From assembly GCF_025562755.1 (NCBI RefSeq), contig NZ_CP103300.1:2288501-2352500 (forward strand): a stretch of DNA of 64,000 nt, written 5' to 3'. The notes below the pieces were generated by a model. It had not been told where the DNA came from and made no database searches. It saw only the letters and a list, made by a program, of their open reading frames with translations. Every line of letters starts with the position of its first letter. Positions within the stretch are counted from its first letter, which is position 1. The position numbers were made by a program, and so were the translations under genes. Below, one piece after another: positions 27,461 to 36,681 of this stretch. Source of the stretch: Endozoicomonas euniceicola. GTDB taxonomy: Bacteria > Pseudomonadota > Gammaproteobacteria > Pseudomonadales > Endozoicomonadaceae.

Positions 27461-28806
27461 ACAACAATCTTGTTAACAACAATGTGAACGATGATGTGAG
27501 CAATAATGTGAGCAAACAGCCTAAAGACTCCGTACAAGACAAAAGTACTGAAGTGACGGATGCAAAGCCGAACACTTCAGATAACAACAAAAAAAGCCGT
27601 ACAGCGGCTACGGCCACGGTTGCCAAACCTTCCCGCCTGCCGCTGCTGGTCGCTCTGCTGGCATTACTGATGGCCCTGACAGCACTGACATCCACGGCCT
27701 ACGTTGGCTGGCGGGGTAAAGCACTGGAAGACAGGCAGCCCGCCCTGCAAAGCGAACAGGAGTACTTGCAGTCTCAGATAGCCCGTCAGCAGGCCAGACT
27801 GACGGAAACCATTCAGACCCTTTCACCTGTAGAACAGCAGATAGAAGCTCTGCAACAACGCAACGACCGCCTGCTGAACCGTATTGATGTTCTTTCCCGT
27901 CATGTCCGCGAGCTGGCCGGCAGCAGCCGCGATGGCTGGCAACTGGCAGAAGTGGAATACCTGCTGCGCCTTGCCAACCAGAAGCTATTGATGACCTCCG
28001 ACGTTATCAGTGCCAGAACGTTGTTGCAGGATGCCGACAACATTCTTCTGGAACTGGACGACTACAGTCTGTTTCCGGTTCGTGAAGCGCTGGCCGAGGA
28101 CCTTGCGGTACTGCGTATGGTGCCGCATCTGGACCAGGAAGGCATCTACCTGCGCCTTTCCGCCCTGAGCCATCAGGTTGATAAACTGCCCCTGTTACAA
28201 CCAGAAGGATTTAATGGAACGACACCTGTCAACCGAACCGAAGCTCTCCCGGCAAAAGTTCTCTCAACAGAAGCGCCTGCGACAGAAACAGAAAGCAGTG
28301 GCTGGCAAAGCGTTCTGCTCGATATGTTAAAAAATACCTGGGACAGTTTTACCGGCCTGTTCCGTTTCACGACCGACCGTACTTCTCCTGCAATGCCTCT
28401 GCTGACGGCTGAAGACAATCTGCTGATGCGCCAGAACCTGAAGCTTCTTATCGAACAGGTGAAGCTGGCACTGCTGGCAAGAGAGCAGGGTATCTATGAT
28501 GAATCCCTGCAGCAGGCACAAAGCTGGGTGCAACGTTACTTTGAAATGTCGGGGGATACTTCCCTGGGTATGCTAAAAGAACTGCAATCCCTGTCGTCAG
28601 TCACTGTCAGCCCCAAACTACCGAATATTAATCGAGCCCTGGATGCCATTGAGCAGTTCCAGTCTTCAGATAAACCATCAGGCTCTCCGGAATCATCCGA
28701 AATAGCTCCTGATAATAAAGCAACTCCTGATAATGAAGCAGCTCCCGATAACGAAGCGCCTCCCACTAACGAACAAGAGGCTGATAGCGAGGTACACACC
28801 TCATGA
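27457..28806 (+). CDS. hemX: HemX family membrane protein
   Basis: This 449-residue protein starts with GTG overlapping the hemD stop. The N-terminal 40 residues are Asn/Asp-rich, followed by one membrane helix (about residues 66-88, LPLLVALLALLMALTAL), a coiled coil (about 95-155) and the HemX domain with LAEVEYLLRLANQKLL near residue 167. The protein is often labelled uroporphyrinogen methyltransferase, but no methyltransferase motif is visible, so I do not support that activity. The C-terminus is low-complexity with repeated PDN-E/K-A units (residues about 412-440). It probably acts at the membrane with HemY, with unknown exact role. Confidence 0.9.
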   Translation: MNNNLVNNNVNDDVSNNVSKQPKDSVQDKSTEVTDAKPNTSDNNKKSRTAATATVAKPSRLPLLVALLALLMALTALTSTAYVGWRGKALEDRQPALQSEQEYLQSQIARQQARLTETIQTLSPVEQQIEALQQRNDRLLNRIDVLSRHVRELAGSSRDGWQLAEVEYLLRLANQKLLMTSDVISARTLLQDADNILLELDDYSLFPVREALAEDLAVLRMVPHLDQEGIYLRLSALSHQVDKLPLLQPEGFNGTTPVNRTEALPAKVLSTEAPATETESSGWQSVLLDMLKNTWDSFTGLFRFTTDRTSPAMPLLTAEDNLLMRQNLKLLIEQVKLALLAREQGIYDESLQQAQSWVQRYFEMSGDTSLGMLKELQSLSSVTVSPKLPNINRALDAIEQFQSSDKPSGSPESSEIAPDNKATPDNEAAPDNEAPPTNEQEADSEVHTS

Positions 28807-30059
28807 AAGCCTTTGCTCTGTTCCTGCTTCTGCTCTTCGGCTGTCTGCTATTGGCCAACATCATGGTAAACGACACAGGTTATGTGTTGATTGCCTATGA
28901 AAACATGACCTTTGAAAGCACACTCTGGGGTCTGTGCCTGGTAATACTGTTGTTGGCGGGTGTCGTCTGGCTGGTATCCGGGCTGATACGCATGCTGTTT
29001 GGCGCTACCAGTTTTATCTACCCCCTCACTGCCAGAGCCAAACAGCGACATGCCCGGAAGCTGAGTCTTCGCGGCTTTGCCGAGTTCACCCATGGTCACT
29101 GGAAGAAGGCAGAAAAACTGCTGGTTCAGGCGGCAGAAGCCGGTGAAACACCTCTGCTGACGTATCTGGCAGCAGCCCGTGCCGCCCATGAAGCCGGTAA
29201 TCACGACGCCAGTACCGACTACCTGCGTCGGGCTGACCACAAAGCGCCCGGTGCTGATCTGGCGATTGGTATTACTCAGGCACAGATTCAGCTGTCTGCC
29301 GGACAGCTGGAGCAGGCTCTGGCAACCATTAAACGGATGCACAAAAAAGAACCTCGTCACGCTTTTGTGCTGAAACTCCTGAAACAGGTTTATTGTCGTT
29401 TAAATGACTGGCAGTCGCTGGCCGCTTTGCTGCCAAAACTGAAACGGCTGAAAGTTATCGATGATCAAGAGTACCGGGAACTGGAACTCCAATCGTTTGA
29501 AGCTCTGTTTAAGCAGGCCAGCAGCAATAGCCGCGGAGCAATGTCTGATGATGAACGGGCAAAGCCTCTGCAACGTATCTGGAACGACCTGAGTTCTGCC
29601 CAGCGCAGAGACCCGGTAATTCTCTATCGTTATGCCAGCAGCCTGGTTCAACTCGGGCTGGAAAAAAAAGCGGCACCGGTTCTGCGGGAACATCTGCCCA
29701 AATGTTATAGCGCTGATCTGATTCTCCTGTTCGGTAAAATACGCAGTAATGACCTGAAGCGACAACTGCTGTTCACAGAATCAATACTGAAGGAGCGTCC
29801 AAACGATCCGGATCTGTTATTAAGCGCCGGTCGCCTGGCGCTTCGTAATGAACTCTGGGGAAAAGCCCGTGAGTACTTTGAAGCCAGCCTGAAATTCAGC
29901 AAACGCGCCGATACCTATAATGAGCTGGGCAGGCTGCTGGCACACCTGGGCGAGCATGAGGCCAGCAACCGGTATTTTCAGGAAGGCTTATTGCTGGCAG
30001 CGGATACCGTGATTGACTTGCCCGGTACCGGCAAATCATTGCAGTCATTTAAAATCTGA
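28803..30059 (+). CDS. hemY: HemY family membrane protein with TPR-like repeats
   Basis: This 418-residue protein overlaps hemX by four bases (ATGA). It has two N-terminal membrane helices (residues about 4-20 and 40-62), then AKQRHARKLSLRGFAEFTHGHWKKAEKLL, the usual HemY_N start, and helical TPR-like repeats to the end. It is not the protoporphyrinogen oxidase also called HemY in Gram-positives. It is coupled to hemC, hemD and hemX in an operon, and its specific function in heme synthesis is uncertain. A hairpin six bases after the stop probably ends the operon. Confidence 0.92.
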   Translation: MKAFALFLLLLFGCLLLANIMVNDTGYVLIAYENMTFESTLWGLCLVILLLAGVVWLVSGLIRMLFGATSFIYPLTARAKQRHARKLSLRGFAEFTHGHWKKAEKLLVQAAEAGETPLLTYLAAARAAHEAGNHDASTDYLRRADHKAPGADLAIGITQAQIQLSAGQLEQALATIKRMHKKEPRHAFVLKLLKQVYCRLNDWQSLAALLPKLKRLKVIDDQEYRELELQSFEALFKQASSNSRGAMSDDERAKPLQRIWNDLSSAQRRDPVILYRYASSLVQLGLEKKAAPVLREHLPKCYSADLILLFGKIRSNDLKRQLLFTESILKERPNDPDLLLSAGRLALRNELWGKAREYFEASLKFSKRADTYNELGRLLAHLGEHEASNRYFQEGLLLAADTVIDLPGTGKSLQSFKI

Positions 30060-30064
30060 TATAT

Positions 30065-30092
30065 CCGGCTCTCATGAAAACCTGAGAGCTGG
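30065..30092 (+). terminator. Hairpin after hemY
   Basis: CCGGCTCTCA (30065-30074) pairs with TGAGAGCTGG (30083-30092) over an 8-base loop, a 10-bp stem with one G-T pair. TGTTT follows, so the T-run is weak. The position just after the hem operon supports a terminator. Confidence 0.55.
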
Positions 30093-30175
30093 TGTTTACC
30101 TGCGGTGACAGAGGCGCTCTGATGATTGTCTGCTATGGTGTCTACTGCTAATTACTTTTGACAGGGGAGTACCTT

Positions 30176-30287
30176 ATGGGTCAGAACGCCAGGCAGCAAA
30201 CAAACTCAGAATTAGACCATATCAGGGACACTCTGACGGATCTTGTGCATTCCGTTGGAGAGATGGGTAGCAACATTAAATCCCTAG
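30176..30287 (+). pseudogene. 5' fragment of a heptad-repeat coiled-coil protein gene, cut by an IS1182-family element
   Basis: The ATG at 30176 has a strong ribosome-binding site (AGGGGAG at 30162-30168). It encodes 36 codons (MGQNARQQTNSELDH...) up to the CTAG target at 30284-30287. The frame continues after the IS in the fragment starting 31997. In the present sequence, translation ends at a TGA inside the element (30294-30296). The whole gene, without the IS and one CTAG, would encode 103 residues. Confidence 0.8.
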
Positions 30288-31996
30288 GAGCCTGACCGAG
30301 AATAGCTTAGGCAGTCCTCCTAAAGGTTTCGCAAAATTCAAAATGAGCAAAAAACAACCACTTTTTGAGGTTGATTTGCTCATTTTTGCAAATTTACAGC
30401 TTTTCTTTGCCTTTATGCCGCTTTTTTAACCTTTTTTAAATCCTCAAGACGGAGTGACCCCGTTGAAGCTTTCTTCACGATTTTTTTGAAATTATGCACT
30501 GTGCATACCAGTGAAAACTCTGCTTCCACTTTCTCTTTCCCGCGCAGACTGAAACTCCTGAATCCAGAGTTTTTTATCTGACCAAACGGTGGTTCCGCTA
30601 TTACTTTGCGACGTTCGTATACCGCTTTCGCTTCGCTTGTTTCCATTTTTTTATTCATGGCTTGTCGTGCAGTTTCAAACTTGTCTGTGCGAATTACCTT
30701 GCCTGCACTTTTCTTGGAGCCACTGCATCTGGAGCGGTAAGCGCACTCTCGGCATACTTCCTTGTTTGCCCGGTAGCCTTTCCTCTTAGCTTTACTGGCT
30801 GGATTGGTAACCAATTTTTCCCCAGCCGGACAGATGAAGACGTCAGCTTCAATATTGTATGTAAAATCCGCTTTGACAAATTTTCGATCAGTATTTTCAA
30901 GGTCCGTAACAGCCGGTTTTTCTTCCTTGTCAGTAGCGATATAACCGTCTATTCCATGTTTATCCAAGGTGTGCAGATTTGGCCCTGAAAAATAGCCGTT
31001 GTCCATACTCCATTTATCCACAGCCGCGCCATCGGTAGATTCTGACAAAGCCTGAAGAGCCGGTTCTACTTCCTGTATGTCGTTGGCGCGTTGACTGATG
31101 TGTTGGCCGACAATGATCTGGTGATCCGCATCTACATTAATTTGGGCATTGTAGCTGTATTCGCAGTACCCCTTCTTGCTCATCATCCGGGCATCATGGT
31201 CTGCAAAGCTAATCTGTTTCTTGTCGTCTATTGGCTCGTCCGGATTGAGGGCTTTCTCACGCTCTTCCAGTGCTTTTTTAGCAGCCTTAATTTTCTTCAG
31301 CCGTTCTTCTTTAAACAGGAGGTCTTCAGGAATACTGTAGCCATTGGTTTCTTTGTAGGCGTCGTCTTCTTCCTGATCGCACTGGCTGGCTTTTTTGATC
31401 AGTTCATCAACCTCAGCGCTGAGTTCTGCCTCTTTGGCTTTAAGCCGGCCGTAGCTCATGGCCTTATGCTTTGAACTGTTGGCTTTGAATTTCGAACCAT
31501 CCAGGCTGATATGCCCAAGCGATGCCAGTTTCAGCTCCATCGCCAGCTTGACGGACTGTTTGAAACAGTCATGAAAAAACGACAGGTTGTTTTTGCGGAA
31601 GTCCCCCAGGACCCGAAAGTTTGGGCAATTCATCTGAGAGATGTACATGAATGCCAAGTCCTGCCGACACCGTTTTTCTATTTCACGGGAGCTGAATACA
31701 CCATGACTGTAGGCGTAGATCAGGATACCTACGATCAGCTTGGGTGGGTAGGCATGCTGTCCAAGGTGATGGTACTGCTTTTCAACTTCCGAGGTATCAA
31801 TGTTCTGGAAGATGGTCTCATAGATGTAGCAGTCATGATCTTGGGGAAGAAGATCAAAGATGTTGGTTGGAAACAGCAGGTGCTGGTCGAACTCAACAGG
31901 GCTATCCTTGAATTTTGGTGGTGGCGACATCAGGCTTCATCAGGGCTGCGTTTTGAACGCTATTATATCAGATAAATCCTATTCTCGGTCAGGCTC
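30288..31996 (-). mobile_element. IS1182-family insertion sequence, complete
   Basis: The perfect 18-bp inverted repeats start GAGCCTGACCGAGAATAG; they lie at 30288-30305 and, inverted, at 31979-31996. CTAG is repeated at both edges (30284-30287 and 31997-32000), and removing one copy restores the reading frame of the disrupted gene. The element is 1709 bp with one intact transposase on the minus strand. Insertion at a palindromic CTAG fits what I recall of IS1182-type elements. Confidence 0.9.
30413..31930 (-). CDS. IS1182-family transposase
   Basis: This is an intact transposase of 505 residues. The N-terminal domain (YPPKLIVGILIYAYSHGVFSSREIEKRC) is typical of IS1182. The DDE residues are suggested by ISLDGSKFKANSSK (first Asp), WSMDNGYFSGPNL (second Asp) and RRKVIAEPPFGQIKNSGFRSFSLRG (Glu). 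A Lys/Glu-rich insertion (about residues 165-235) sits between the first two, and a Cys cluster (CRECAYRSRC) lies near residue 390. No frameshift or internal stop is present, so it may be active. Confidence 0.93.
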   Translation of the reverse strand: MSPPPKFKDSPVEFDQHLLFPTNIFDLLPQDHDCYIYETIFQNIDTSEVEKQYHHLGQHAYPPKLIVGILIYAYSHGVFSSREIEKRCRQDLAFMYISQMNCPNFRVLGDFRKNNLSFFHDCFKQSVKLAMELKLASLGHISLDGSKFKANSSKHKAMSYGRLKAKEAELSAEVDELIKKASQCDQEEDDAYKETNGYSIPEDLLFKEERLKKIKAAKKALEEREKALNPDEPIDDKKQISFADHDARMMSKKGYCEYSYNAQINVDADHQIIVGQHISQRANDIQEVEPALQALSESTDGAAVDKWSMDNGYFSGPNLHTLDKHGIDGYIATDKEEKPAVTDLENTDRKFVKADFTYNIEADVFICPAGEKLVTNPASKAKRKGYRANKEVCRECAYRSRCSGSKKSAGKVIRTDKFETARQAMNKKMETSEAKAVYERRKVIAEPPFGQIKNSGFRSFSLRGKEKVEAEFSLVCTVHNFKKIVKKASTGSLRLEDLKKVKKAA

Positions 31997-32200
31997 CTAG
32001 ATAACAGGCTCGACAGCTTTCAGCAGGAGACCCGCAAACGCTTTGATCAGCACGATAAGCGCTTTGATGAACACGACAGGCGCTTTGACCGGCTGGAACT
32101 ACGCTTTGATCAACACGATAAGCGTTTTGATGAACAAGACAAACGCTTTGACCAACTTGAGATGCTTATTCGTCAGCTTCTTCCTAACACCAGCAACTAG
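31997..32200 (+). pseudogene. 3' fragment of the heptad-repeat coiled-coil protein gene
   Basis: This fragment continues the frame interrupted at 30287 and ends with TAG at 32198-32200. It encodes six consecutive 7-residue units of the form RFD-x-H/L-D/E-x. The DNA also shows 21-base periodic units (CGCTTTGATCAACACGATAAG type). Such a pattern predicts a long charged coiled coil, which may be trimeric. It is too short for most gene callers and has no start of its own. Intact homologues may exist elsewhere in the genome; the function is unknown. Confidence 0.75.
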
Positions 32201-32305
32201 CCCTCCCGAATAATCCACAGCACGATTTTGCTATCGTGCTATTTTCAAATGATTCCCTGACCGGTATCTTACGCCGGTTTACCAATTTAGAACTATGAAT
32301 GCCCA

Positions 32306-33052
32306 ATGAGTGATTCTATCAACTCCAGCGATGCCCTGGACTCTGCAAAAGATACCCAGCAAACCGTCGAGCCCGGCAAGCGCCGGGAAATTAAAAGCTT
32401 TGTACTGCGCCAGGGTCGCATGACTGCGGGTCAGCAGCGTGGCATGGATGAATGCTGGGACCAATGGGGGCTGGAGCTGAAAGATGGCACTCTGGATATG
32501 GCTGCCACCTTTGGTCGGGAAGCTCCCGTTGTGTTTGAAATCGGCTACGGCATGGGCTTGTCATTGGCTGCCATGGCGGGGGCGGAAACGGATAAAAACT
32601 TTATCGGTGTTGAAGTGCATCGTCCCGGCGTTGGCAGCCTGCTGAATGAAGCCAGTACTGCCGGACTCTCAAACGTTCGGACTTTCAACGACGATGCCGT
32701 AGAGGTGCTGAAACAGTGTATTCCAGACGCCAGCCTGTCCCGGGTACAGATTTATTTCCCTGACCCGTGGCACAAAAAACGCCACAACAAGCGTCGCCTG
32801 GTTCAGGCCAAATTTATTGAACTGCTGCGTCCAAAGCTTAAAGTTGGCGGTGTTATTCACCTGGCGACTGACTGGGAAAACTACGCTGAGCAGATGATGG
32901 AAGTCATGAGCGACGCGAAAGGATTCACAAATTTGGCGGGTGATCAGGAATACTCTCCACGCCCGGATTACCGTCCTCTGACCAAATTCGAGAAACGCGG
33001 TCATCGTCTTGGCCATGGAGTCTGGGAACTGCTGTTTGAGCGGGTCGCCTGA
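32306..33052 (+). CDS. trmB: tRNA (guanine-N7)-methyltransferase
   Basis: TrmB methylates G46 of tRNA with SAM. It has 248 residues (E. coli 239). VVFEIGYGMGLSLAAMA is the SAM-binding glycine motif, IYFPDPWHKKRHNKRRL the family signature, and HLATDWENYAEQMME and RPLTKFEKRGHRLGHGVWEL are near the C-terminus. The N-terminal 25 residues are variable and acidic. The start ATG at 32306 is supported by family length. A repeat-like hairpin follows the stop. Confidence 0.95.
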   Translation: MSDSINSSDALDSAKDTQQTVEPGKRREIKSFVLRQGRMTAGQQRGMDECWDQWGLELKDGTLDMAATFGREAPVVFEIGYGMGLSLAAMAGAETDKNFIGVEVHRPGVGSLLNEASTAGLSNVRTFNDDAVEVLKQCIPDASLSRVQIYFPDPWHKKRHNKRRLVQAKFIELLRPKLKVGGVIHLATDWENYAEQMMEVMSDAKGFTNLAGDQEYSPRPDYRPLTKFEKRGHRLGHGVWELLFERVA

Positions 33053-33059
33053 TTCCACT

Positions 33060-33080
33060 CATCCCCGCACAGCGGGGATG
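33060..33080. repeat. Palindromic intergenic repeat, CATYCC type
   Basis: CATCCCCGC (33060-33068) pairs with GCGGGGATG (33072-33080) over a 3-base loop, a perfect 9-bp stem. A similar palindrome, CGTCATTCC...GGGATGACG, is at 45919-45946. Both resemble dispersed intergenic palindromes common in marine gammaproteobacteria. It may also serve as the trmB transcript end. Confidence 0.55.
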
Positions 33081-33125
33081 ACAATCTCACCGGTATCTAT
33101 AAGTCCATCAACAACTTATTTAAAC

Positions 33126-34493
33126 ATGTCTCAAACCATTGACCTGCAATCAGGCAGCATAGGAAAAACACTCTTTCGATACGCGGTTCCATCCACCATG
33201 GCCGTATGGATTTTTGCACTTTATACCATGGTCGATGGTATGTTTGTCGGGCGCGGTGTCGGTGCCGATGCACTGGCGGCGGTTAATCTGTCGATGCCGT
33301 ATATCAGCATCATGTTCGCTATTTCCATTCTGGTCACCATTGGCTCGGCTACGATTGTGGGCGCCAAACGCGGTGAAGGCAAACATAAGGACGCTAGTCG
33401 TCTATTCTCAAGTACTATTTATGCCTTGCTGATCTTTGGCATTCTGGTTTGTACGCTTAGTTATTTCTTCATTGAAGAAATCGCTGTTTTGCTAGGTGCT
33501 AAGGATGAGCTGGTTCCTATGGTAGTTGAATATCTGCAAACCCTGCTGCTATTCAATACCTTTTACCTTGTCGCCTATTCCATGGAAGTGTTTGTTAAGG
33601 TCGACGGATTCCCCAGACTGGAACTGACGGTAATCTGTGTGGCGGCAGTGATGAACATTGTTCTGGATTATCTGCTGGTGATCCAGCTGGGTATGGGACT
33701 GCGTGGAGCCGCTATTGCCACAGGCTGCGCCCAGATGACCCAGGCTACCTTGTTGTTACTTCACTTCACTGGTTATCTCGGCAAAACCGGCACCCTGCAA
33801 TTTGTCAGGGCCATGCCAAAACTCCGAGAACTTTTCCGCTTTGTGAAAATTGGCGGGCCAGACTGCATTACCGAAATGTCTGCGGGGCTGATTTTGCTCC
33901 TGTTCAACAACATAATTCTGGCTTATCTGGGTAAGTCTGAACTCTCAGCATTCAGTGTAATTGGCTATGCTAACAACCTTATGCTGCTGACTATGATTGG
34001 CCTGACTCAGGGTATGCAGCCTATCGTCACCTTTTTGCGTGGCCGACAGGATTATGTTCGTATCACTGAAGCCATCAATCTGACGATTCGAACAGCCTTG
34101 ATGATATGCACGACAGCTTACGCAGGTATTTTTCTCTTTGGTCACCACATGGCGGCGCTGTTCCTGAATGATGCGGCACTGATTAGCCTGTCGCACCAGT
34201 TTATGAAGTTCTTCTGTCTGGCATTCATTCTGATGGGGGCCAACATTGTGATTTCCGGCTTCTTTACAGCACTTGAACAACCGCGACTCGCTGGCACTCT
34301 GTCGTTAATGAGAGGTGGCGTACTGAGCTTTATATTATTGATGACTTTGCCATTAGTGATAGGCTCTGAAGGTATCTGGCTCGTTGCTCCTGTCAGCGAA
34401 TTAGCAACCTTTGTGGTAGGCATCATTCTGCTGAAGCAGAAATTGAATCAATGGAAAAATACGACGATAGTAAGACAAACTGCTCTTGCATAA
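33126..34493 (+). CDS. MATE-family multidrug/sodium antiporter
   Basis: This inner-membrane transporter has about 455 residues and about twelve hydrophobic helices. The N-terminal GSIGKTLFRYAVPSTMAVWIFALYTMVDGMFVGRGVGADALAAVNLSMP is the usual MATE pattern. The ATG at 33126 starts MSQTIDLQ; an in-frame upstream ATG at 33009 would overlap trmB and is rejected. MATE proteins export drugs and organic cations with Na+ or H+. The substrate is not readable. The upstream region has no clear ribosome-binding site. Confidence 0.9.
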   Translation: MSQTIDLQSGSIGKTLFRYAVPSTMAVWIFALYTMVDGMFVGRGVGADALAAVNLSMPYISIMFAISILVTIGSATIVGAKRGEGKHKDASRLFSSTIYALLIFGILVCTLSYFFIEEIAVLLGAKDELVPMVVEYLQTLLLFNTFYLVAYSMEVFVKVDGFPRLELTVICVAAVMNIVLDYLLVIQLGMGLRGAAIATGCAQMTQATLLLLHFTGYLGKTGTLQFVRAMPKLRELFRFVKIGGPDCITEMSAGLILLLFNNIILAYLGKSELSAFSVIGYANNLMLLTMIGLTQGMQPIVTFLRGRQDYVRITEAINLTIRTALMICTTAYAGIFLFGHHMAALFLNDAALISLSHQFMKFFCLAFILMGANIVISGFFTALEQPRLAGTLSLMRGGVLSFILLMTLPLVIGSEGIWLVAPVSELATFVVGIILLKQKLNQWKNTTIVRQTALA

Positions 34494-34532
34494 TCAACCT
34501 ATTATAAAGTCTTTGTCGTATGAAATAGATCA

Positions 34533-35084
34533 CTACAATGCCCTGTTCGACAGGGCAAAAGTCGAAACTAACCAGCATTCGGCCTTCTTACCTTCAGGCA
34601 GAAATGCACTAATAGCGCTCTTTGCGCGCCGTAACTGGAAATACGCCGGGAAAAAACCGAAAAAGTCCTGTTTGCATGCGAACCAGAATTCTCCGTAATT
34701 AGGTTCAAAGAAACTGACATCTCCCTTGATATAATTGGCTCCCCCCAACCAGACGGCAACAACATGGAAACGATCCCTCTTGAGGGCAAAATCTTTCACG
34801 CCAAAAGCAATATAGGCGTAACAGCCATAACTCTTTGTAACGGGGGTTCTATTTTTGAAACTGTCATGCAAAAAAATCATATGGTTTAGAATATCCCGAC
34901 AAACAAGACCCGATTGCCTCAGATGATTGACCAGACTGTCGTTATAGGCGTGATAGTTTATCCAGCAGGTACACAGAGCATCGCATATACCATGCCTTAT
35001 TCTCAGGTATATTTCTCCCTTACTTTGGCTGAACTTCCAAACTGTAACGCCCTTAAATTGCGTGACCAGATCATACGTCGTCAT
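34533..35084 (-). CDS. YopT-type (peptidase C58-like) cysteine protease, putative effector
   Basis: This 183-residue protein shows a C58-like layout. HGICDALCTCWI contains the candidate nucleophile Cys34; RFHVVAVWLG contains His107; and SFFEPNYGEFWF carries Glu127 where the known family usually has Asp (FFDPN-GEF). In YopT and AvrPphB the Cys-His-Asp enzyme cleaves host proteins after type III secretion. No N-terminal signal peptide is visible, and no secretion genes lie nearby. The gene stands alone between a MATE gene and hemW. The Asp-to-Glu change might still work or might inactivate it. The family call is by motif only. Confidence 0.7.
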   Translation of the reverse strand: MTTYDLVTQFKGVTVWKFSQSKGEIYLRIRHGICDALCTCWINYHAYNDSLVNHLRQSGLVCRDILNHMIFLHDSFKNRTPVTKSYGCYAYIAFGVKDFALKRDRFHVVAVWLGGANYIKGDVSFFEPNYGEFWFACKQDFFGFFPAYFQLRRAKSAISAFLPEGKKAECWLVSTFALSNRAL

Positions 35085-35145
35085 TGTAAGCGGTCTGCAT
35101 AAATCAGTTTAACCCCCCCTGGAATAGACGCAAACGAACCAACAT

Positions 35146-35475
35146 TCAGCGGGCATACCGGTCTGAAACCAGGCCCACCAGAATAAACAGAACCAGCAAT
35201 ACCGGCGCCAGCGTATAATTGTTGAAATACGCCAGCAGAGTCGCCAGCCAGTAAGGCACAAAAGAAAACACTGCGCCAAACAGAACAAGGTTGAACGCTG
35301 CCCGAACCGGTACTCTCAAGACACCGTGTATCCGGGCAGTCCAGCTACTGCATAATGCTGACAATACCCTGCCACCAAACACAACGGCGACGGCCGTTAA
35401 AGCGATGGCGACAAGGGTCAGATTGTTACGGAAAAACTGCGACACTGTAATAATAATTTGTGCAATTCCGTCCAT
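35146..35475 (-). CDS. DUF3392-family membrane protein
   Basis: This 109-residue protein has about three hydrophobic helices (residues 15-38, 58-80, 86-105) and ends with YFNNYTLAPVLLVLFILVGLVSDR, the pattern I know from DUF3392 proteins of Pseudomonas, where it is also near hemW and rdgB. Its function is unknown. The ATG at 35475 lies 48 bases downstream of the hemW stop, so the gene may belong to the hemW transcript. Confidence 0.8.
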   Translation of the reverse strand: MDGIAQIIITVSQFFRNNLTLVAIALTAVAVVFGGRVLSALCSSWTARIHGVLRVPVRAAFNLVLFGAVFSFVPYWLATLLAYFNNYTLAPVLLVLFILVGLVSDRYAR

Positions 35476-35523
35476 AGAGGTTCCCTGTACGTTTGTTGTT
35501 ATTCCTGCAAAAGCCTTTCTGGC

Positions 35524-36660
35524 TCAGGCAAATATTTCTAACAGATTATTCAGAAACAGCCGCCCCTGACGTGTAGGTTGCAGCCTGTCGCTATTTTCCA
35601 GCAATCCCTGTTTAATGGCAAAGTTTCGCTGTTCTGCCAGCACTTCCAGGTTCATACCTGTATGTTCTGTAAACAGTTGCTCAGGAACACCTGCATTCAG
35701 TCTCAGGGCATTCATCATAAATTCAATCGGCAGTTCATCAGCCTCCAGCACCCTGCGACCCGCCTCAAAGGACTTTTCAGTATTCATGTAGTGGGCTGGC
35801 ATCCGGGTTTTCCAGTTGCGGTAAATGTTGCCAGTGTCGTAATCCGTCAGTTTGCCATGGGCACCTGCACCGATACCGATGTAATCGCCAAACTGCCAGT
35901 AGTTCAGGTTATGCCGCGCCTGTCGTCCCGGCTGACTGTACGCCGAAATTTCATACTGTTCAAAACCACCCTGCTCCAGCAGTTCCCAGCCTTGTTCCTG
36001 GATCGACCAGAGTTCATCATCTTCCGGCAACACAGGCGTCTTTGAATAGAAAATCGTGTTCGGTTCAATGGTCAGCTGATACCACGACAGGTGCGTCGGC
36101 TTCAGGTCGATGGCCGTTTTCAGGTCAAACAGGGCATCCTCTGTGGTTTGCCCTGGCAGACCATGCATCAGATCAATATTGAAGTTATCAAAGCCAATGG
36201 CCTGCAAAGAGGCAATAGCTTCCCGCGCTTCAGCAGCGCAGTGTATTCGACCCAGAGCTTTCAGCTTTTCATCCTGAAAACTCTGTACGCCCAGAGACAA
36301 ACGGTTGATGCCCACATCCCGGTAACGCTTGAAACGATCGTGCTCATAGGTACCCGGATTGGCTTCCATAGTGATTTCAATATCGTCAGCAAAGACTATA
36401 CGCTGCTGTAAGCCCTGCAATAAGCGGTCAAAGCCCTCTGCTGACATAAGGCTGGGCGTTCCTCCGCCAATGAACAGACTTCGCAGAGGCCGCCCCTGAA
36501 TGGCTTCCAGCTCCTGATCAAAGTCCTGCAGCAGGGCATCCACATAAGCCTGTTCAGGCAGCCCGCCTTTCAGGGCATGGGAATTAAAATCGCAATAAGG
36601 GCATTTTTTAACACACCAGGGGATGTGTACATAAAGACTCAGAGGGGGCAGTTGCAGCAT
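35524..36660 (-). CDS. hemW: Heme chaperone HemW (radical SAM, HemN-like)
   Basis: This 378-residue protein starts MLQLPPLSLYVHIPWCVKKCPYCDFNSH, with the [4Fe-4S] cysteines C16, C20 and C23. RSLFIGGGTPSLMSAEGFDRLL and VQSFQDEKLKALGRIH are typical. HemW-type proteins were long called oxygen-independent coproporphyrinogen oxidase but are now thought to insert heme into respiratory enzymes. It lacks the longer N-terminus of true HemN. It lies 21 bases after rdgB on the same strand. Confidence 0.94.
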   Translation of the reverse strand: MLQLPPLSLYVHIPWCVKKCPYCDFNSHALKGGLPEQAYVDALLQDFDQELEAIQGRPLRSLFIGGGTPSLMSAEGFDRLLQGLQQRIVFADDIEITMEANPGTYEHDRFKRYRDVGINRLSLGVQSFQDEKLKALGRIHCAAEAREAIASLQAIGFDNFNIDLMHGLPGQTTEDALFDLKTAIDLKPTHLSWYQLTIEPNTIFYSKTPVLPEDDELWSIQEQGWELLEQGGFEQYEISAYSQPGRQARHNLNYWQFGDYIGIGAGAHGKLTDYDTGNIYRNWKTRMPAHYMNTEKSFEAGRRVLEADELPIEFMMNALRLNAGVPEQLFTEHTGMNLEVLAEQRNFAIKQGLLENSDRLQPTRQGRLFLNNLLEIFA

Positions 36661-36681
36661 TCGTTATCTTGGTCAGGTGGT

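Noticed and set aside
33009..33125. Upstream extension of the MATE gene to ATG 33009
   Set aside because: It would overlap the trmB end and adds a stretch not seen in MATE proteins.
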